64,000 nt of DNA from Spirochaetaceae bacterium (GTDB lineage Bacteria > Spirochaetota > Spirochaetia > SZUA-6 > Bin103), in the NCBI GenBank assembly GCA_026710565.1, contig JAPOQV010000496.1, positions 23,374 through 87,373 on the forward strand, written 5' to 3'. The notes below the pieces were generated by a model, which had not been told where the DNA came from, did no database searches, and was given only the letters and a program-made list of their open reading frames with translations. A program made the position numbers and the translations under genes. Every line of letters starts with the position of its first letter. The first letter of the stretch is position 1. This document shows, piece by piece, positions 24,345-33,450 of this stretch.

Positions 24345-25503
24345 CAGGTTCGCCAGCCTTGAAGATCGCGAAGTGCAGGTGGCTGTCCTCGCCATCCTGC
24401 GCGGGTCCCATCGTGCCGATGACCTGGCTCTGGGCCACAACAGCACCTGCCGCCGCATGAGCCTGTGACAGGCGCGCGTACAGGGTCTGGTAGCCGTCGG
24501 CATGTACCAGCACCAGGTAACGTCCGTACGTGCCATTTACGCCAACGCGCCCGACCCGTCCCGCCATGGAGGCGGCCACGGGGGTACCTGCCGCGGACAC
24601 GATGTCGATGCCGTCATGGAAGCGGCGAATGCCGGTGACCGGATCCGCGTGGTAGCCGAAGCGCGTGACGACCCGGCCGGGCACGGGTTTCAGGAACAGC
24701 CTGCCGAGCACGGCATTTCGTGCGTCCATCGGCAGCGAAGCGCCCGGAATGAACAGTTTCTGCCCCACACCGAGCCTGGACGGCACGTCGTTCCACTCCA
24801 TCAAGTCCGTCAGGCGCACACCGTGCCGGGCGGCGATCTCGCTCAGCGTGTCACCCGATCGCACCGAGTAGGAGAGGCCTGAAGCGTTCGGGATCGACAG
24901 CTCCACGCCTTCCCGCAGTTCGTTCACGTCGCGGATGCCGTTGAAGCTGATCAAGGTGTCGAGGTCGATGCCGAAACGGTGCGCGATCTCCGAGAGGGAA
25001 TCGTCGGCATGCACCAGATACGAGCGCAGCGACAGGTCGGCGACGCCGTCCCGCTCCCCGGCGCCCGCCGGGCGGGAGTCGGCCGGCGCCACCTCGCGGT
25101 GCACGAGGCTGTCGGCAGGCCCGGGCTCGGGCACCAGGAGCGGGCCGTGGGGCCGGGCAGCGGCGATCACCAGACCGGCGGGTATGGCCGCCGCGGCGAT
25201 GGCCAGCGCCGCTTTCACGGTCACGTGGAACCTGCCGCGCAGGCGGCTGCGCAACCGGCCACGCAACCCCCGCCGCCACAGGGCGCGCAGGGATGGGTCG
25301 CGAGCGCGGTCGGCCGCGTCGGATACGCCGGCCGGGACGATCGTCAACTGCTCTGCCCGGCGAGGGCTGAAGTCGAAGATCTCATCGAACCGCGCCTGCC
25401 GCACACGGTGGCTGGGGGCGTTCTGCCTCTTCAACTCGCGAACGAACGCGGCACGGGCACGACCGGGTGCGGCGACTTTCTGGTGGTGGAGTGCACGTAC
25501 CAT
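24319..25503 (-). CDS. Double-LysM M23 family peptidoglycan metallopeptidase
   Basis: 394 residues from the ATG at 25503 (AGAGGA three bases upstream); an in-frame GTG at 25533 would add ten residues. A long cytoplasmic, Arg-rich part (about 1-95) precedes one membrane helix (about 100-115). Outside are two LysM domains (YLVHADDSLSEIAHRFGI and YSVRSGDTLSEIAARHGV) and an M23 domain with HDGID and SHLHFAI zinc motifs. It sits back to back with the division penicillin-binding protein gene, so hydrolysis and synthesis of the wall are encoded divergently from one short region. The cytoplasmic extension is unusual for this family. Confidence 0.92.
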   Translation of the reverse strand: MVRALHHQKVAAPGRARAAFVRELKRQNAPSHRVRQARFDEIFDFSPRRAEQLTIVPAGVSDAADRARDPSLRALWRRGLRGRLRSRLRGRFHVTVKAALAIAAAAIPAGLVIAAARPHGPLLVPEPGPADSLVHREVAPADSRPAGAGERDGVADLSLRSYLVHADDSLSEIAHRFGIDLDTLISFNGIRDVNELREGVELSIPNASGLSYSVRSGDTLSEIAARHGVRLTDLMEWNDVPSRLGVGQKLFIPGASLPMDARNAVLGRLFLKPVPGRVVTRFGYHADPVTGIRRFHDGIDIVSAAGTPVAASMAGRVGRVGVNGTYGRYLVLVHADGYQTLYARLSQAHAAAGAVVAQSQVIGTMGPAQDGEDSHLHFAIFKAGEPVDPSRYLH

Positions 25504-25514
25504 CGTCCTCTGTA

Positions 25515-25543
25515 TCGACAGATCCCGCGCCACCTATTACATT
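25515..25543 (+). promoter_or_regulatory. Promoter of the penicillin-binding protein gene
   Basis: -35 TCGACA (25515-25520), 17-base spacer, -10 TACATT (25538-25543). The ATG at 25567 follows after a short leader. It lies over the start of the divergent peptidase gene. Confidence 0.5.
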
Positions 25544-25566
25544 TTGCGGGGACCCGGACGGCACCG

Positions 25567-27441
25567 ATGTTGGAAGCGCGCGAACGCTACCGCATGTGGA
25601 CGGTGATCGTCGGCCTGGGCGTCGTTGCCGTGGTGATCGCGGCGCGGTTCGTCTGGCTCATGGCCGTCCAGCCGTTGCCGGATCCGCGTTCCGCGGTGCA
25701 GGTCGCCGATGTCGAGCGCGGCCCCATCCTGGATCGCAACGGGCGTCTGCTGGCGATCGCAACGCGCTTCGACTCGGTTGCGGTCTGGACCCCGGACGTC
25801 ACCGACCCTGCGAGGACGGCGGCGACGCTGAGCGAAGTCCTGGACCTGGACCGGTCACGGCTGGAACAGCGCCTGCGCGGCCGGCCCCACTTCGCCTATC
25901 TCAAGCGCAAGATCACGCCGACCGAGTCGGCGCAACTGCGAGTGCATCTGCAGGCCGGCGAGCTGCGCGGCGTATCGCTGCAACCCGAGTTCGGGCGCAC
26001 CTACCCGGAGCAGGAACTGGCCAGTCATGTGGTCGGCTTCGTGGGGGTCGACGACATCGGACTTGACGGGATCGAGAACACCTTCGATCACGTGCTTTCC
26101 CCGGCGGTCGTCCAGCCCGGAGAACATCTGGTGCGGGGTCACCAGGTCGTGCTCACCATCGACGTGAACGTGCAGTACGCGATGGAGCAGATCGCGGTGC
26201 GCGCGCGCACCGAGCACCGCGCCCGGTGGGTGACGATTCTGGTCATGGTGCCGCAGACCGGCGAGCTGCTGGCCTATGCCGCATCGCCGCGCTACGACCC
26301 GAACTCGATCGACACAAGCTCGGCGCAAACCCGCATCAACCGACCCGTCGCGGTGGCCTACGAGCCCGGCTCCGTGTTCAAGGTGTTCTCCATGGCTTCC
26401 CTGCTCGACGACGGAGCCGTAACTCCGACCGACACCTTTTACTGCGGCGGCCACTACACGCGCCGCACTCCCGGGGGCGGCACGATCCGGATCGCGGACC
26501 TGAAAACGCACGGCACGGTCACCGCCGCCGACATCATCAGGTACTCGTGCAACGCGGGGGCCGGCTACGCTTCGGACCAGACCGACGACGGCAGCTTCCA
26601 CGCCTCGCTCAGCGCATTCGGGTTCGGCTCGACGGTCGACCTTCCCTTCTCCGGCGAGACCGCCGGCATCCTCCGCGATGTCGACCGGTGGTCGCTGCGC
26701 TCGAAGCCGACCCTGGCGATGGGTCAGGAAGTCGCGGTATCGGCGGTCCAGATCATGCGGGCCGCCAGCGCCATCGCCAACGACGGGATGATGATGCGGC
26801 CGCGGATCGTGCGGCGGGTGGTCGCCGCCGACGGCACCACCGTCAAGGACTTTTCGCCCGAACCGGTGAGACAGGTCGTGAAGCCGGCGGTCGCCCGCAC
26901 CGTGCTCGCCATGATGGAAGGGGCGACCGAGCCCGGTGGCACGGCCGTGCTGGCGCGGGTTCCCGGCCTTCGGGTCTCCGGCAAGACCGGCACCGCGGAA
27001 GTCCTGGACGAGAGAACCGGCTCCTATTCCGAGGATACGGTGATCGCGTCGTTCCTGGCCATCGCGCCGACCGAGAGCCCGCAAGTGATCTTCTACGTCG
27101 CCATCCACAGTCCGCGCGGGCCGGCCACCTACGGCGGCCTGATCGCGGCTCCCTTGTTCGCGGAGGCTGCCGAGTTCCTCGTGCCGTACCTGTCGCTGTC
27201 GAGTGCCGATTCACCGCGCGTGCGGTACCACGGTGCCATCACGCGGCGGACACCGGCGGTTCCGGCGGTGCAGGCGGCGATCGGCGACTATCGGGGTCTG
27301 CCCAAGCGCAGCCTGGTGCCCCTGCTGAGCGACAGCCGCCTGCACGTGCGCCTGATCGGCAACGGCTACGTGCACTCGCAGAGTCCACCGCCGGGAACAC
27401 CGATCAGCGACGGTCTGGAGGTGCGCCTCACACTGCGGTGA
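25567..27441 (+). CDS. ftsI: Penicillin-binding protein 2/FtsI-type transpeptidase with PASTA domain
   Basis: 624 residues; class B transpeptidase for septal peptidoglycan. Membrane anchor at about 11-30, PBP dimerisation region (RGPILDRNGRLLA), and a transpeptidase domain with the catalytic S269-x-x-K272 (PGSVFKVF), SCN at 327-329 and KTGTAEV at 473-479. A single PASTA domain closes the protein. This class is usually encoded next to ftsL and murE in division clusters, but here it stands 12 kb away from that cluster. The frame is open far upstream but the ATG after the promoter gives the normal start. FtsI rather than elongation PBP2 is inferred from the PASTA domain and length. Confidence 0.9.
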   Translation: MLEARERYRMWTVIVGLGVVAVVIAARFVWLMAVQPLPDPRSAVQVADVERGPILDRNGRLLAIATRFDSVAVWTPDVTDPARTAATLSEVLDLDRSRLEQRLRGRPHFAYLKRKITPTESAQLRVHLQAGELRGVSLQPEFGRTYPEQELASHVVGFVGVDDIGLDGIENTFDHVLSPAVVQPGEHLVRGHQVVLTIDVNVQYAMEQIAVRARTEHRARWVTILVMVPQTGELLAYAASPRYDPNSIDTSSAQTRINRPVAVAYEPGSVFKVFSMASLLDDGAVTPTDTFYCGGHYTRRTPGGGTIRIADLKTHGTVTAADIIRYSCNAGAGYASDQTDDGSFHASLSAFGFGSTVDLPFSGETAGILRDVDRWSLRSKPTLAMGQEVAVSAVQIMRAASAIANDGMMMRPRIVRRVVAADGTTVKDFSPEPVRQVVKPAVARTVLAMMEGATEPGGTAVLARVPGLRVSGKTGTAEVLDERTGSYSEDTVIASFLAIAPTESPQVIFYVAIHSPRGPATYGGLIAAPLFAEAAEFLVPYLSLSSADSPRVRYHGAITRRTPAVPAVQAAIGDYRGLPKRSLVPLLSDSRLHVRLIGNGYVHSQSPPPGTPISDGLEVRLTLR

Positions 27442-27493
27442 GGTCAGGCGTGCCCCCCGGGGACGGGGAGAGCCCTCCCGCACACCCCTGCGG

Positions 27494-28369
27494 TCAGATG
27501 CCGCGCTTGACGTTGGTGAGCTTGGTCCGCAGGCGCAGTCGGGCCTTGGTGTGAAGCTGCGACACGCGTGACTCGGTCACCTCCAGCACCTGCCCGATCT
27601 CCTTGAGGGTCAACTCCTCGTAGTAGTACAGCGCAAGGACCTGCTGCTCGTTCTCCGGCAGTTCCCTGATCGCTTCCACGATCACCCGCCGCATCTCTTC
27701 CTTTTCCGCGATGGTCGCGGGTCCGGACTCCGTCGGCGATTCGATGTTGTCCTCAATGGAAACGCGGTCCTCGTCCTCGCCGCCGTGCCAGACGTCGTTC
27801 AGCGACACGACCGCGGTGCCGGCGATCCGTACCAGAACACGCTGGAATTCCTGTACGCTGACCCCCATGGCGCCGGCGATCTCCTCGTCGGTCGCAGCCC
27901 GCCCCAGGCCTGCCTCCAGTTCGCGGACCGTGTCTTCCACTTCACGGGCCTTCTGACGCACCGACCGCGGCACCCAGTCGATCGCCCGCAACTCGTCGAA
28001 GATCGCGCCGCGAATGCGGGTAACCGCGTACGTCTTGAACTTGACGTGCTTGGTCGGATCGAACTTGCTGATGGCGTCGAACAACCCGAACATCCCGCAC
28101 TGCACGAGGTCGTCGAAGTCGACGGCGCTCGGCATGCCGATCGCGACCCGTCCCGCCACGTACTTCACGAGCGGTGCGTACTGATGGACGAAGTATTCCC
28201 GGACGGACGGGTCCCGCTGCTTCCGGTAGTGCTTCCACAGGTCGTTTTCCGGCATCTCCTGCCAGCGCGGATTCGCCTTGATCACGGGAGCTGCACTCCC
28301 CGCAGGACGCCGCCGCGGCGCTTGGCCGCCTTCGTCATCGGTCTCCCAAGCCATTGAGCCTGTCGGCAT
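27494..28369 (-). CDS. RNA polymerase sigma factor, FliA/WhiG family
   Basis: 291 residues. Region 2 has VDFDDLVQCGMFGLFDAISKFDP and FKTYAVTRIRGAIFDELRAIDWVPRSVR, the hallmark of sigma-28 (FliA/WhiG/SigD). Region 3 follows (TDEEIAGAMGVSVQEF), and region 4 with LPENEQQVLALYYYEELTLKEIG and a helix-turn-helix. In spirochaetes this factor usually drives flagellar genes; none is in the window, so its targets are unknown here. The ATG follows its -10 box by seven bases. It is the last gene of the minus-strand run after hslU but has its own promoter. Confidence 0.93.
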   Translation of the reverse strand: MPTGSMAWETDDEGGQAPRRRPAGSAAPVIKANPRWQEMPENDLWKHYRKQRDPSVREYFVHQYAPLVKYVAGRVAIGMPSAVDFDDLVQCGMFGLFDAISKFDPTKHVKFKTYAVTRIRGAIFDELRAIDWVPRSVRQKAREVEDTVRELEAGLGRAATDEEIAGAMGVSVQEFQRVLVRIAGTAVVSLNDVWHGGEDEDRVSIEDNIESPTESGPATIAEKEEMRRVIVEAIRELPENEQQVLALYYYEELTLKEIGQVLEVTESRVSQLHTKARLRLRTKLTNVKRGI

Positions 28370-28376
28370 ATTAGCA

Positions 28377-28406
28377 TGTATACATCAGAGCACGCCATCC
28401 CGCCAA
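28377..28406 (-). promoter_or_regulatory. Promoter of the FliA/WhiG-type sigma factor gene (leaderless type)
   Basis: Minus-strand -35 TTGGCG (28401-28406), 18-base spacer, -10 TATACA (28377-28382), then seven bases to the ATG. The rest of the 237-base gap to hslU (28383-28606) holds nothing else I can identify. Confidence 0.5.
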
Positions 28407-28606
28407 GCGGTGCGTCTCCGGCGCGATGCGCCGACGCACGCGCAGGTCGGCCGTGAGCAGCAGACAGAGTGCGAGCCGGGGTGCGTACGCCGCCGCAGAC
28501 CGCGGTCGATCGTCATTCAGTGTCCCCTCCCAGTGACGCCGAAACGAATCCAGAACCTAACCCGGGACGGGTGCGCCGTCAACGTGCGCCGGGGCGACGG
28601 CGTGTG

Positions 28607-29959
28607 CTACAGGATGAAGCGCGTCAGGTCACGATCCTCGATGACTCCGGACAGCCGGTCGTCCACGTACTGGGCGGTCACCGTGATCTTCTGCCCCTTT
28701 GCGTCGGGTGCGTGGAACGACAACTCCTCGAGGATGTGCTCCAGAATCGTGTACAGCCTGCGCGCTCCGATGTTTTCGGTGCTGGAGTTCACCTCGTTCG
28801 CAACTTCGGAGATTCGCACGATCGCATCCGGCGTGAAGTCGAGCTCCACGCCCTCGGTGCCGAGCAACGCCGTGTATTGCTTGATCAGAGCGTTCTCCGG
28901 CTGCGTGAGGATCCGCTCGAAGTCCTCCCGGGACAGTTGCTGCAACTCGACGCGAATCGGGAAACGGCCCTGCAACTCCGGGATCAGATCCGACGGTTTG
29001 GACATGTGAAACGCGCCGGCAGCGATGAAGAGCACGTGCGTGGTGTCGACCACGCCGTGTCGCGTATTGACCTTGCTGCCCTCGACGATCGGCAGGATGT
29101 CGCGCTGCACGCCCTCCCTCGAGACGTCCACGCCGTTGCGGCCCTCGCGCGAGGCGATCTTGTCCAGCTCGTCCAGGAAGACGATCCCCATTTCCTGTAC
29201 GCGCTCGACAGCCAACTCCGAAACCCGGTCCATGTCCACCAGACGGTCGATCTCCTCGTTCAACAGCATCTGCCGCGCTCGCTTGATGGACGCCTTCTTC
29301 TTCTTGGTGTTCTTGCCGCCCAAGAGGTTCGAGAAGTTGCTGAAGTTGAGGTCCATCTCCTCGACTCCCTGGCCGGAAAGGATGGACACGTTGGGCATCT
29401 GCTGCGCGCTGACGGTGACCTCCACCGGCCGATCGTCAAGGTCGCCCGCTCGCAGCTTCTCGCGCAGCTTGTCCGCGGTGCTGTTGCCGGCTTCGGATAT
29501 GGCTGCATCGTCGGTGGCGGTACCGCTCGCGGGCCGCGGCAGCAGAAGCTCCAGCAGGTGGTCCTCGACCCGGCGTTCCGCCTCTTCCTGGACGCCGGCC
29601 TGCTCCTCCGCCTTGACCATTGCCACCGCCACGGAGGTCAGGTCACGGATCATGGACTCCACGTCGCGGCCGACGTAGCCAACCTCCGTGTACTTGGTGG
29701 CTTCCACCTTCAGAAACGGGGCGCCGCACAGCTTTGCCAGCCGTCGTGCGATTTCGGTCTTGCCGACGCCGGTCGGCCCGATCATGACGATGTTCTTGGG
29801 GGAGACCTCATCGCGCAGTTCGCTGGGAAGCTTGCGCCTGCGCATCCGGTTGCGCAGCGCGATGGCGACCGACCGCTTGGCCCTGTGCTGACCGACGATG
29901 TAGCGATCGAGCTGCTCGACGATCTGCGCCGGCGTCAACTGATCAAGGTCAATGGTCAT
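28607..29959 (-). CDS. hslU: HslU, ATPase subunit of the HslUV protease
   Basis: 450 residues; AAA+ unfoldase that feeds HslV. Walker A GPTGVGKTE at 61-69, the pore motif region GYVGRDVESMI, a large I-domain (about 110-240), Walker B IVFLDELDKIA, and a C-terminal tail ending DLTRFIL that docks into HslV. The ATG lies inside the last codons of hslV (overlap 11 bases), so the two are translated together. Order xerC-hslV-hslU matches spirochaete and firmicute clusters. Confidence 0.97.
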   Translation of the reverse strand: MTIDLDQLTPAQIVEQLDRYIVGQHRAKRSVAIALRNRMRRRKLPSELRDEVSPKNIVMIGPTGVGKTEIARRLAKLCGAPFLKVEATKYTEVGYVGRDVESMIRDLTSVAVAMVKAEEQAGVQEEAERRVEDHLLELLLPRPASGTATDDAAISEAGNSTADKLREKLRAGDLDDRPVEVTVSAQQMPNVSILSGQGVEEMDLNFSNFSNLLGGKNTKKKKASIKRARQMLLNEEIDRLVDMDRVSELAVERVQEMGIVFLDELDKIASREGRNGVDVSREGVQRDILPIVEGSKVNTRHGVVDTTHVLFIAAGAFHMSKPSDLIPELQGRFPIRVELQQLSREDFERILTQPENALIKQYTALLGTEGVELDFTPDAIVRISEVANEVNSSTENIGARRLYTILEHILEELSFHAPDAKGQKITVTAQYVDDRLSGVIEDRDLTRFIL

Positions 29960-30551
29960 CGACCCTCTCCTTGGGCGAATCGGCCTTGCGCGAATCGGCC
30001 TTGCCCGAGACCTCTTCGATGACGATCCGGTCGTTGGTATACACGCAGATGTCGGCGGCGATCGCCATCGCGCGCTGGGCTATCTCTCGAGCCGGGAGCT
30101 CTGATGCGTCCAGGTAAGCACGGGCCGCCGCGGCGGCGTAGGCGCCTCCCGAACCGATCCCCACGACAGGGTGATCCGGCTCCAGCACGTCGCCGTTGCC
30201 GGTGATCAGAAACGTGGCATCAGCGTCCCCGGCCACCAGCAAGGCCTCAAGGCGCCGCAGAACCCGATCGGAACGCCACTCCTTTGCCAGTTCCACCGAC
30301 GAACGCATCAGGTCCCCGCCATATTCCTTCACCTTCGCCTCGAAACGTTCGAACAGGGTGAAGGCGTCCGCCGTGCCGCCGGCGAAGCCGACAGCTATCC
30401 TGCCGCCCATCAGCGTTCGGACCTTGCGCGCGGTGCTCTTCCCCACGGTCGCTTCCAGGGATCCCTGCCCGTCGGCCGCCATTGCCAGCGTGCCGTCGCG
30501 GCGGACGGCGACCACGGTGGTCGCGTGTGCCCACACGTCGCGTGCCTTCAC
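29949..30551 (-). CDS. hslV: HslV, proteolytic subunit of the HslUV protease
   Basis: 200 residues. A ten-residue propeptide is followed by the catalytic N-terminal threonine T11 of TTVVAVRRDG, with the rest of the proteasome-beta-like fold (AADGQGSL, VGFAGGTADAFTLFERFE, GIGSGGAYAAAAARA). The C-terminus carries an extra tail KADSRKADSPKERVDDH encoded by a 15-bp repeat. The GTG overlaps the xerC stop as GTGA, giving coupled translation. The propeptide is longer than the single Met of many HslV proteins. Confidence 0.95.
   Translation of the reverse strand: MKARDVWAHATTVVAVRRDGTLAMAADGQGSLEATVGKSTARKVRTLMGGRIAVGFAGGTADAFTLFERFEAKVKEYGGDLMRSSVELAKEWRSDRVLRRLEALLVAGDADATFLITGNGDVLEPDHPVVGIGSGGAYAAAAARAYLDASELPAREIAQRAMAIAADICVYTNDRIVIEEVSGKADSRKADSPKERVDDH
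29970..30014. repeat. 15-bp tandem repeat, three copies, in the hslV 3' end
   Basis: cttgggcgaatcggc (29970-29984), cttgcgcgaatcggc (29985-29999) and a degraded copy (30000-30014). In frame; it encodes the repeated KADS tail of HslV. Confidence 0.85.
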
Positions 30552-31489
30552 GGCGCGGTTCCCGTGCGGGGCCGGCGTGCGTGCGGGTGGGCGACGGCAT
30601 AGACGTCACGGAGACGGTCCACGCTGGTGTGCGTGTACACCTGGGTGGTGGAAAGGCTGGCGTGGCCAAGCAGCTCCTGCACCGTGCGGATGTCGGCGCC
30701 GCCGTTGAGCAGGTGCGTGGCGAAGCTGTGCCTGAAGGTGTGCGGAGAGACCGGCTTGCCGACCTGGTGACGATAACGGCTTACCGCGAGGCGCATGCCG
30801 CGGTCGCTGAGGGCGCCGCCACGCCGGTTGAGAAAGACCGCGGCCAGCGACCGGGATTCGGGGTGCGCGGCGAACCGGTTGCGCAGGTAGATCTGCAGGG
30901 AACGGACCGCCGATTCCGTCAGGTAGACCATCCGCTGCTTGCCGCCCTTGCCGGTTACGCGGGCGGTACGGGCTTCGAGCTGGACGTCGTCGAGCCGCAG
31001 TGCCGCCACCTCCGCGACGCGGCACCCGGTCGCGTACAGGAACTCCATCAGCGCCGCGTCCCGCACGGCCGCGAGGCCGTCTCCCGACACCGGCGGCACG
31101 GCTGCGGACTGCGGCACGGCCGCGGAGTCCAACACGGCCGCGGAGTCCAGCAGGGCCGAGGCCTCGTCCTCGAACAGGAAGACGGGCAGCCGCGTATCGG
31201 CGCGCAGGCCGCGCAGGCCCGCGGTCGGATCCGGAGTGTCGGCGTCATAGCGCCGCAGGAATCGATAGAATGAGCGTATCGCGCTCATCGCCCGGTTCAC
31301 CGACCGTGGCCCCAGGCCTTCCCGCGCGAGCGAAGCGATGTAGCGGCGTACGGCAGCGGTCTGGACCGAACGCGGATCCCCGGTGCCGGTTGCGCGCAGA
31401 AACCGCTCCACTTCCCGCCGGTACGCTGCGACGGTGGCGGGCGAACTGTGGCGGACGGCTCTGAGATACGCGACGAATGTGTCAACCAT
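30548..31489 (-). CDS. xerC: Tyrosine recombinase XerC
   Basis: 313 residues. N-terminal SAM-like core-binding domain, then the catalytic domain with R in TGCRVAEVAAL, K in GKGGKQRMVYL, H-x-x-R in [13 protein letters not shown] in LGHASLSTTQVYTH and the Y nucleophile there. Between the domains is an Ala/Val-rich insert (SAAVLDSAAVPQSAAV) made by an 18-bp repeat. It resolves chromosome dimers with XerD. The ATG overlaps the dprA stop by eight bases. A dif site was not recognised in the window. Confidence 0.93.
   Translation of the reverse strand: MVDTFVAYLRAVRHSSPATVAAYRREVERFLRATGTGDPRSVQTAAVRRYIASLAREGLGPRSVNRAMSAIRSFYRFLRRYDADTPDPTAGLRGLRADTRLPVFLFEDEASALLDSAAVLDSAAVPQSAAVPPVSGDGLAAVRDAALMEFLYATGCRVAEVAALRLDDVQLEARTARVTGKGGKQRMVYLTESAVRSLQIYLRNRFAAHPESRSLAAVFLNRRGGALSDRGMRLAVSRYRHQVGKPVSPHTFRHSFATHLLNGGADIRTVQELLGHASLSTTQVYTHTSVDRLRDVYAVAHPHARRPRTGTAP
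31096..31149. repeat. 18-bp tandem repeat, three copies, inside xerC
   Basis: Units at 31096-31113, 31114-31131 and 31132-31149 built on gcacggccgcggagtcca. In frame; it encodes the DSAAV repeats of the inter-domain insert. Confidence 0.85.
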
Positions 31490-32510
31490 CGTCCCCTCCG
31501 TACCGGGGCGCGGCGCCCTCCAGCTCGGACCGCAGCGACTGCGAAAGCCTCTTTCCCACGCCCGCGGCACCCCTGACAGAGCCGGGTACGGACGCACGCG
31601 CGCCGCCTGCGGTGTCGAGGACTGGAGCGCCGTCGGCCGCCAGTGCGTCGCTGCCGGCCGAACACTGCGCCTCACCCAGGCCGGCGGCATGCACCACCAC
31701 CTCACGGCCCTGATCGAGGGCATGGTCGGCCGTGATCAGCGCTCCGGATTCCGCCGGCGCCTGGATCACGACGAGCGTGGTCGACAGGCCACTGATGATC
31801 CGGTTGCGACTCGGGAAGTGATGCCGGCGTGGCGGCGTGCCCAGCGGAAACTCGGACAGGAGAAGGCCGTCGGCGCCGATCAGGGCACGCGCCACCGATG
31901 CGCTCGAAGCCGGGTATATCGTGTCAACGCCGGTTCCCAGGACCGCCACCGTGCGGCCGCCGGCGGCCACGCAGCCCCGGTGAGCCTCCGTGTCGACGCC
32001 GCGCGCAAGCCCCGACACTACGGTCGCGCCCCGCCGTGCCGCCTGGAAACCCACCTCGAACGCCGCGCGCCGGCCCGCCCCCGACGGGCGACGGGTGCCG
32101 ACGACCGACAGATGATCGGCGGACGCGAGAAGCTCAGGATGATGCCCACGGTAATACAGTAGGAACGGCGGATCGTGGATCGCCGTCAGCAGGGCAGGAT
32201 ACCGCCCGCTACCGTACAAAATGCAGCCTCCGCCAAGCTGCGTCAAGCGCGACCGCTCCCGCTCCGCAGCTTCCACCAGCCTGCCCGGCTCCTCAGGGAC
32301 GGAGCGGAGCCGGCGTGCCGACACCTCCCGCACCATGCCCGGAGTGAGTCGCGAGACGGCACGCACCTCCGGGGCGCGATCGAGCAGCCGCAGCTTCTCC
32401 GCCGCGTTCAGGCAGCCGATGCGATCGATCGCCAGGGCCGCGATGAGAAGATCGCGGTCCGACTCCCGACAGCGCCACTCATCTCCCGAAACCCGATCCC
32501 CGGCCTGCAA
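31482..32510 (-). CDS. dprA: DNA processing protein DprA/Smf
   Basis: About 342 residues. It has the Rossmann-like DNA-binding fold of DprA: SVVGTRRPSGAGRRAAFEV, VVSGLARGVDTEAHRG, TVAVLGTGVDTIYP, FPSRNRIISGL and the SGALITADHALDQGREV stretch. DprA loads RecA on incoming single-stranded DNA. No ATG or GTG fits the N-terminus; TTG at 32510 or 32537 are the candidate starts, both after the xerD stop. It sits between two Xer recombinases, and topA, which I recall between smf and xerC in Treponema, is absent. Confidence 0.9.
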   Translation of the reverse strand: MQAGDRVSGDEWRCRESDRDLLIAALAIDRIGCLNAAEKLRLLDRAPEVRAVSRLTPGMVREVSARRLRSVPEEPGRLVEAAERERSRLTQLGGGCILYGSGRYPALLTAIHDPPFLLYYRGHHPELLASADHLSVVGTRRPSGAGRRAAFEVGFQAARRGATVVSGLARGVDTEAHRGCVAAGGRTVAVLGTGVDTIYPASSASVARALIGADGLLLSEFPLGTPPRRHHFPSRNRIISGLSTTLVVIQAPAESGALITADHALDQGREVVVHAAGLGEAQCSAGSDALAADGAPVLDTAGGARASVPGSVRGAAGVGKRLSQSLRSELEGAAPRYGGDDG

Positions 32511-32559
32511 CCTCGCTTGCTTCCTTCGAACATACAAACGGCAGTAAGTCCGTGGTGCT

Positions 32560-33450
32560 TTACGTTCCGGCGCTCCCCCGTGGATGGTGACGCCGGTGCG
32601 CGTCACGCAGATCGCTGGCGTCCACGTGGGTGTAGATCTGAGTGGTGGAGATATCGGCGTGGCCGAGCAGTTCCTGCACCGAACGAAGATCGGCGCCTCC
32701 GCCCAGCAGGTGTGTGGCGAACGAGTGACGCAGTGCGTGCAGCTTCCCGCCGACTCCCGCCCGCACGGCGGCGTCCTGGAACCGTTTCCACATGCCGGCG
32801 CGCGTGAGCCGGCGGCCGGAGCGGTTGACGAACAGCGCTGCCTCTCCGGCATGCCTGGCGAGCGCCGGCCGCCCGTCTTGCAGATAGCGCTGGATCCAGT
32901 CCAGCGCCGCGCCCATCAGCGGCACCAGACGCTGCCGTCCGCCCTTTCCGGACACGGTCACGAATCCCTGGTCCTGATGCAGGGAGGTCACTTGCAACGC
33001 CACGGCCTCGCTGACTCGCAGCCCGCAGGAGTAGATCATCTCGAACAGCGCCCGGTCGCGCAGCCCGGACGGCGTGGCGGTGTCCACGGCTGCCAGCACG
33101 CGATCCACGTCGGTAGGGCTGAGGACGGCAGGCAGCTTGCGTGTCGGCCGCGGCGGCTCGATCAGCGCGGCCGGATTGGCCTTCGCAATCCCTTCCGCCT
33201 GCAGGAACCGATACAGCGCCCGGAGCGCGCTGACCGACTTGGCCGTGGTGCGAGCGTCGATCCCACCCCGCTGGCGCTCGACCAGGTAGTCGATGATGTC
33301 GGCGGTGCGGGCGTGCGCGACGGCAATGCCGCGCTCGACGCAGAAGCACTCGAAGGTCCGACACTCCTGCCGGTACGTGGCCACGCTGGTCGCGGCCAGC
33401 GCGAGCTCCGCGCTCAGGTGCGCGCCGAAGTCAGCGTCAAGCTCGCTCAG
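32560..33450 (-). CDS. xerD: Tyrosine recombinase XerD-like
   Basis: 296 residues if started at the CTG 33448-33450. Catalytic residues: R in [13 protein letters not shown] in [12 protein letters not shown]-x-x-R in [12 protein letters not shown], and H/Y in [15 protein letters not shown]. Only a GTG at 33384 exists in frame, and using it would remove most of the first helix of the core-binding domain ([22 protein letters not shown]). The CTG overlaps the ftsZ stop as CTGA and gives the normal XerD length. Assignment of XerD against XerC rests on position and general similarity, so the two labels could be swapped. Confidence 0.88.
   Translation of the reverse strand: MSELDADFGAHLSAELALAATSVATYRQECRTFECFCVERGIAVAHARTADIIDYLVERQRGGIDARTTAKSVSALRALYRFLQAEGIAKANPAALIEPPRPTRKLPAVLSPTDVDRVLAAVDTATPSGLRDRALFEMIYSCGLRVSEAVALQVTSLHQDQGFVTVSGKGGRQRLVPLMGAALDWIQRYLQDGRPALARHAGEAALFVNRSGRRLTRAGMWKRFQDAAVRAGVGGKLHALRHSFATHLLGGGADLRSVQELLGHADISTTQIYTHVDASDLRDAHRRHHPRGSAGT

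Noticed and set aside
28383..28606. Small RNA or hidden gene in the 224-base gap between hslU and the sigma gene
   Set aside because: No hairpin with T run, no promoter other than that of the sigma gene, and no credible frame.
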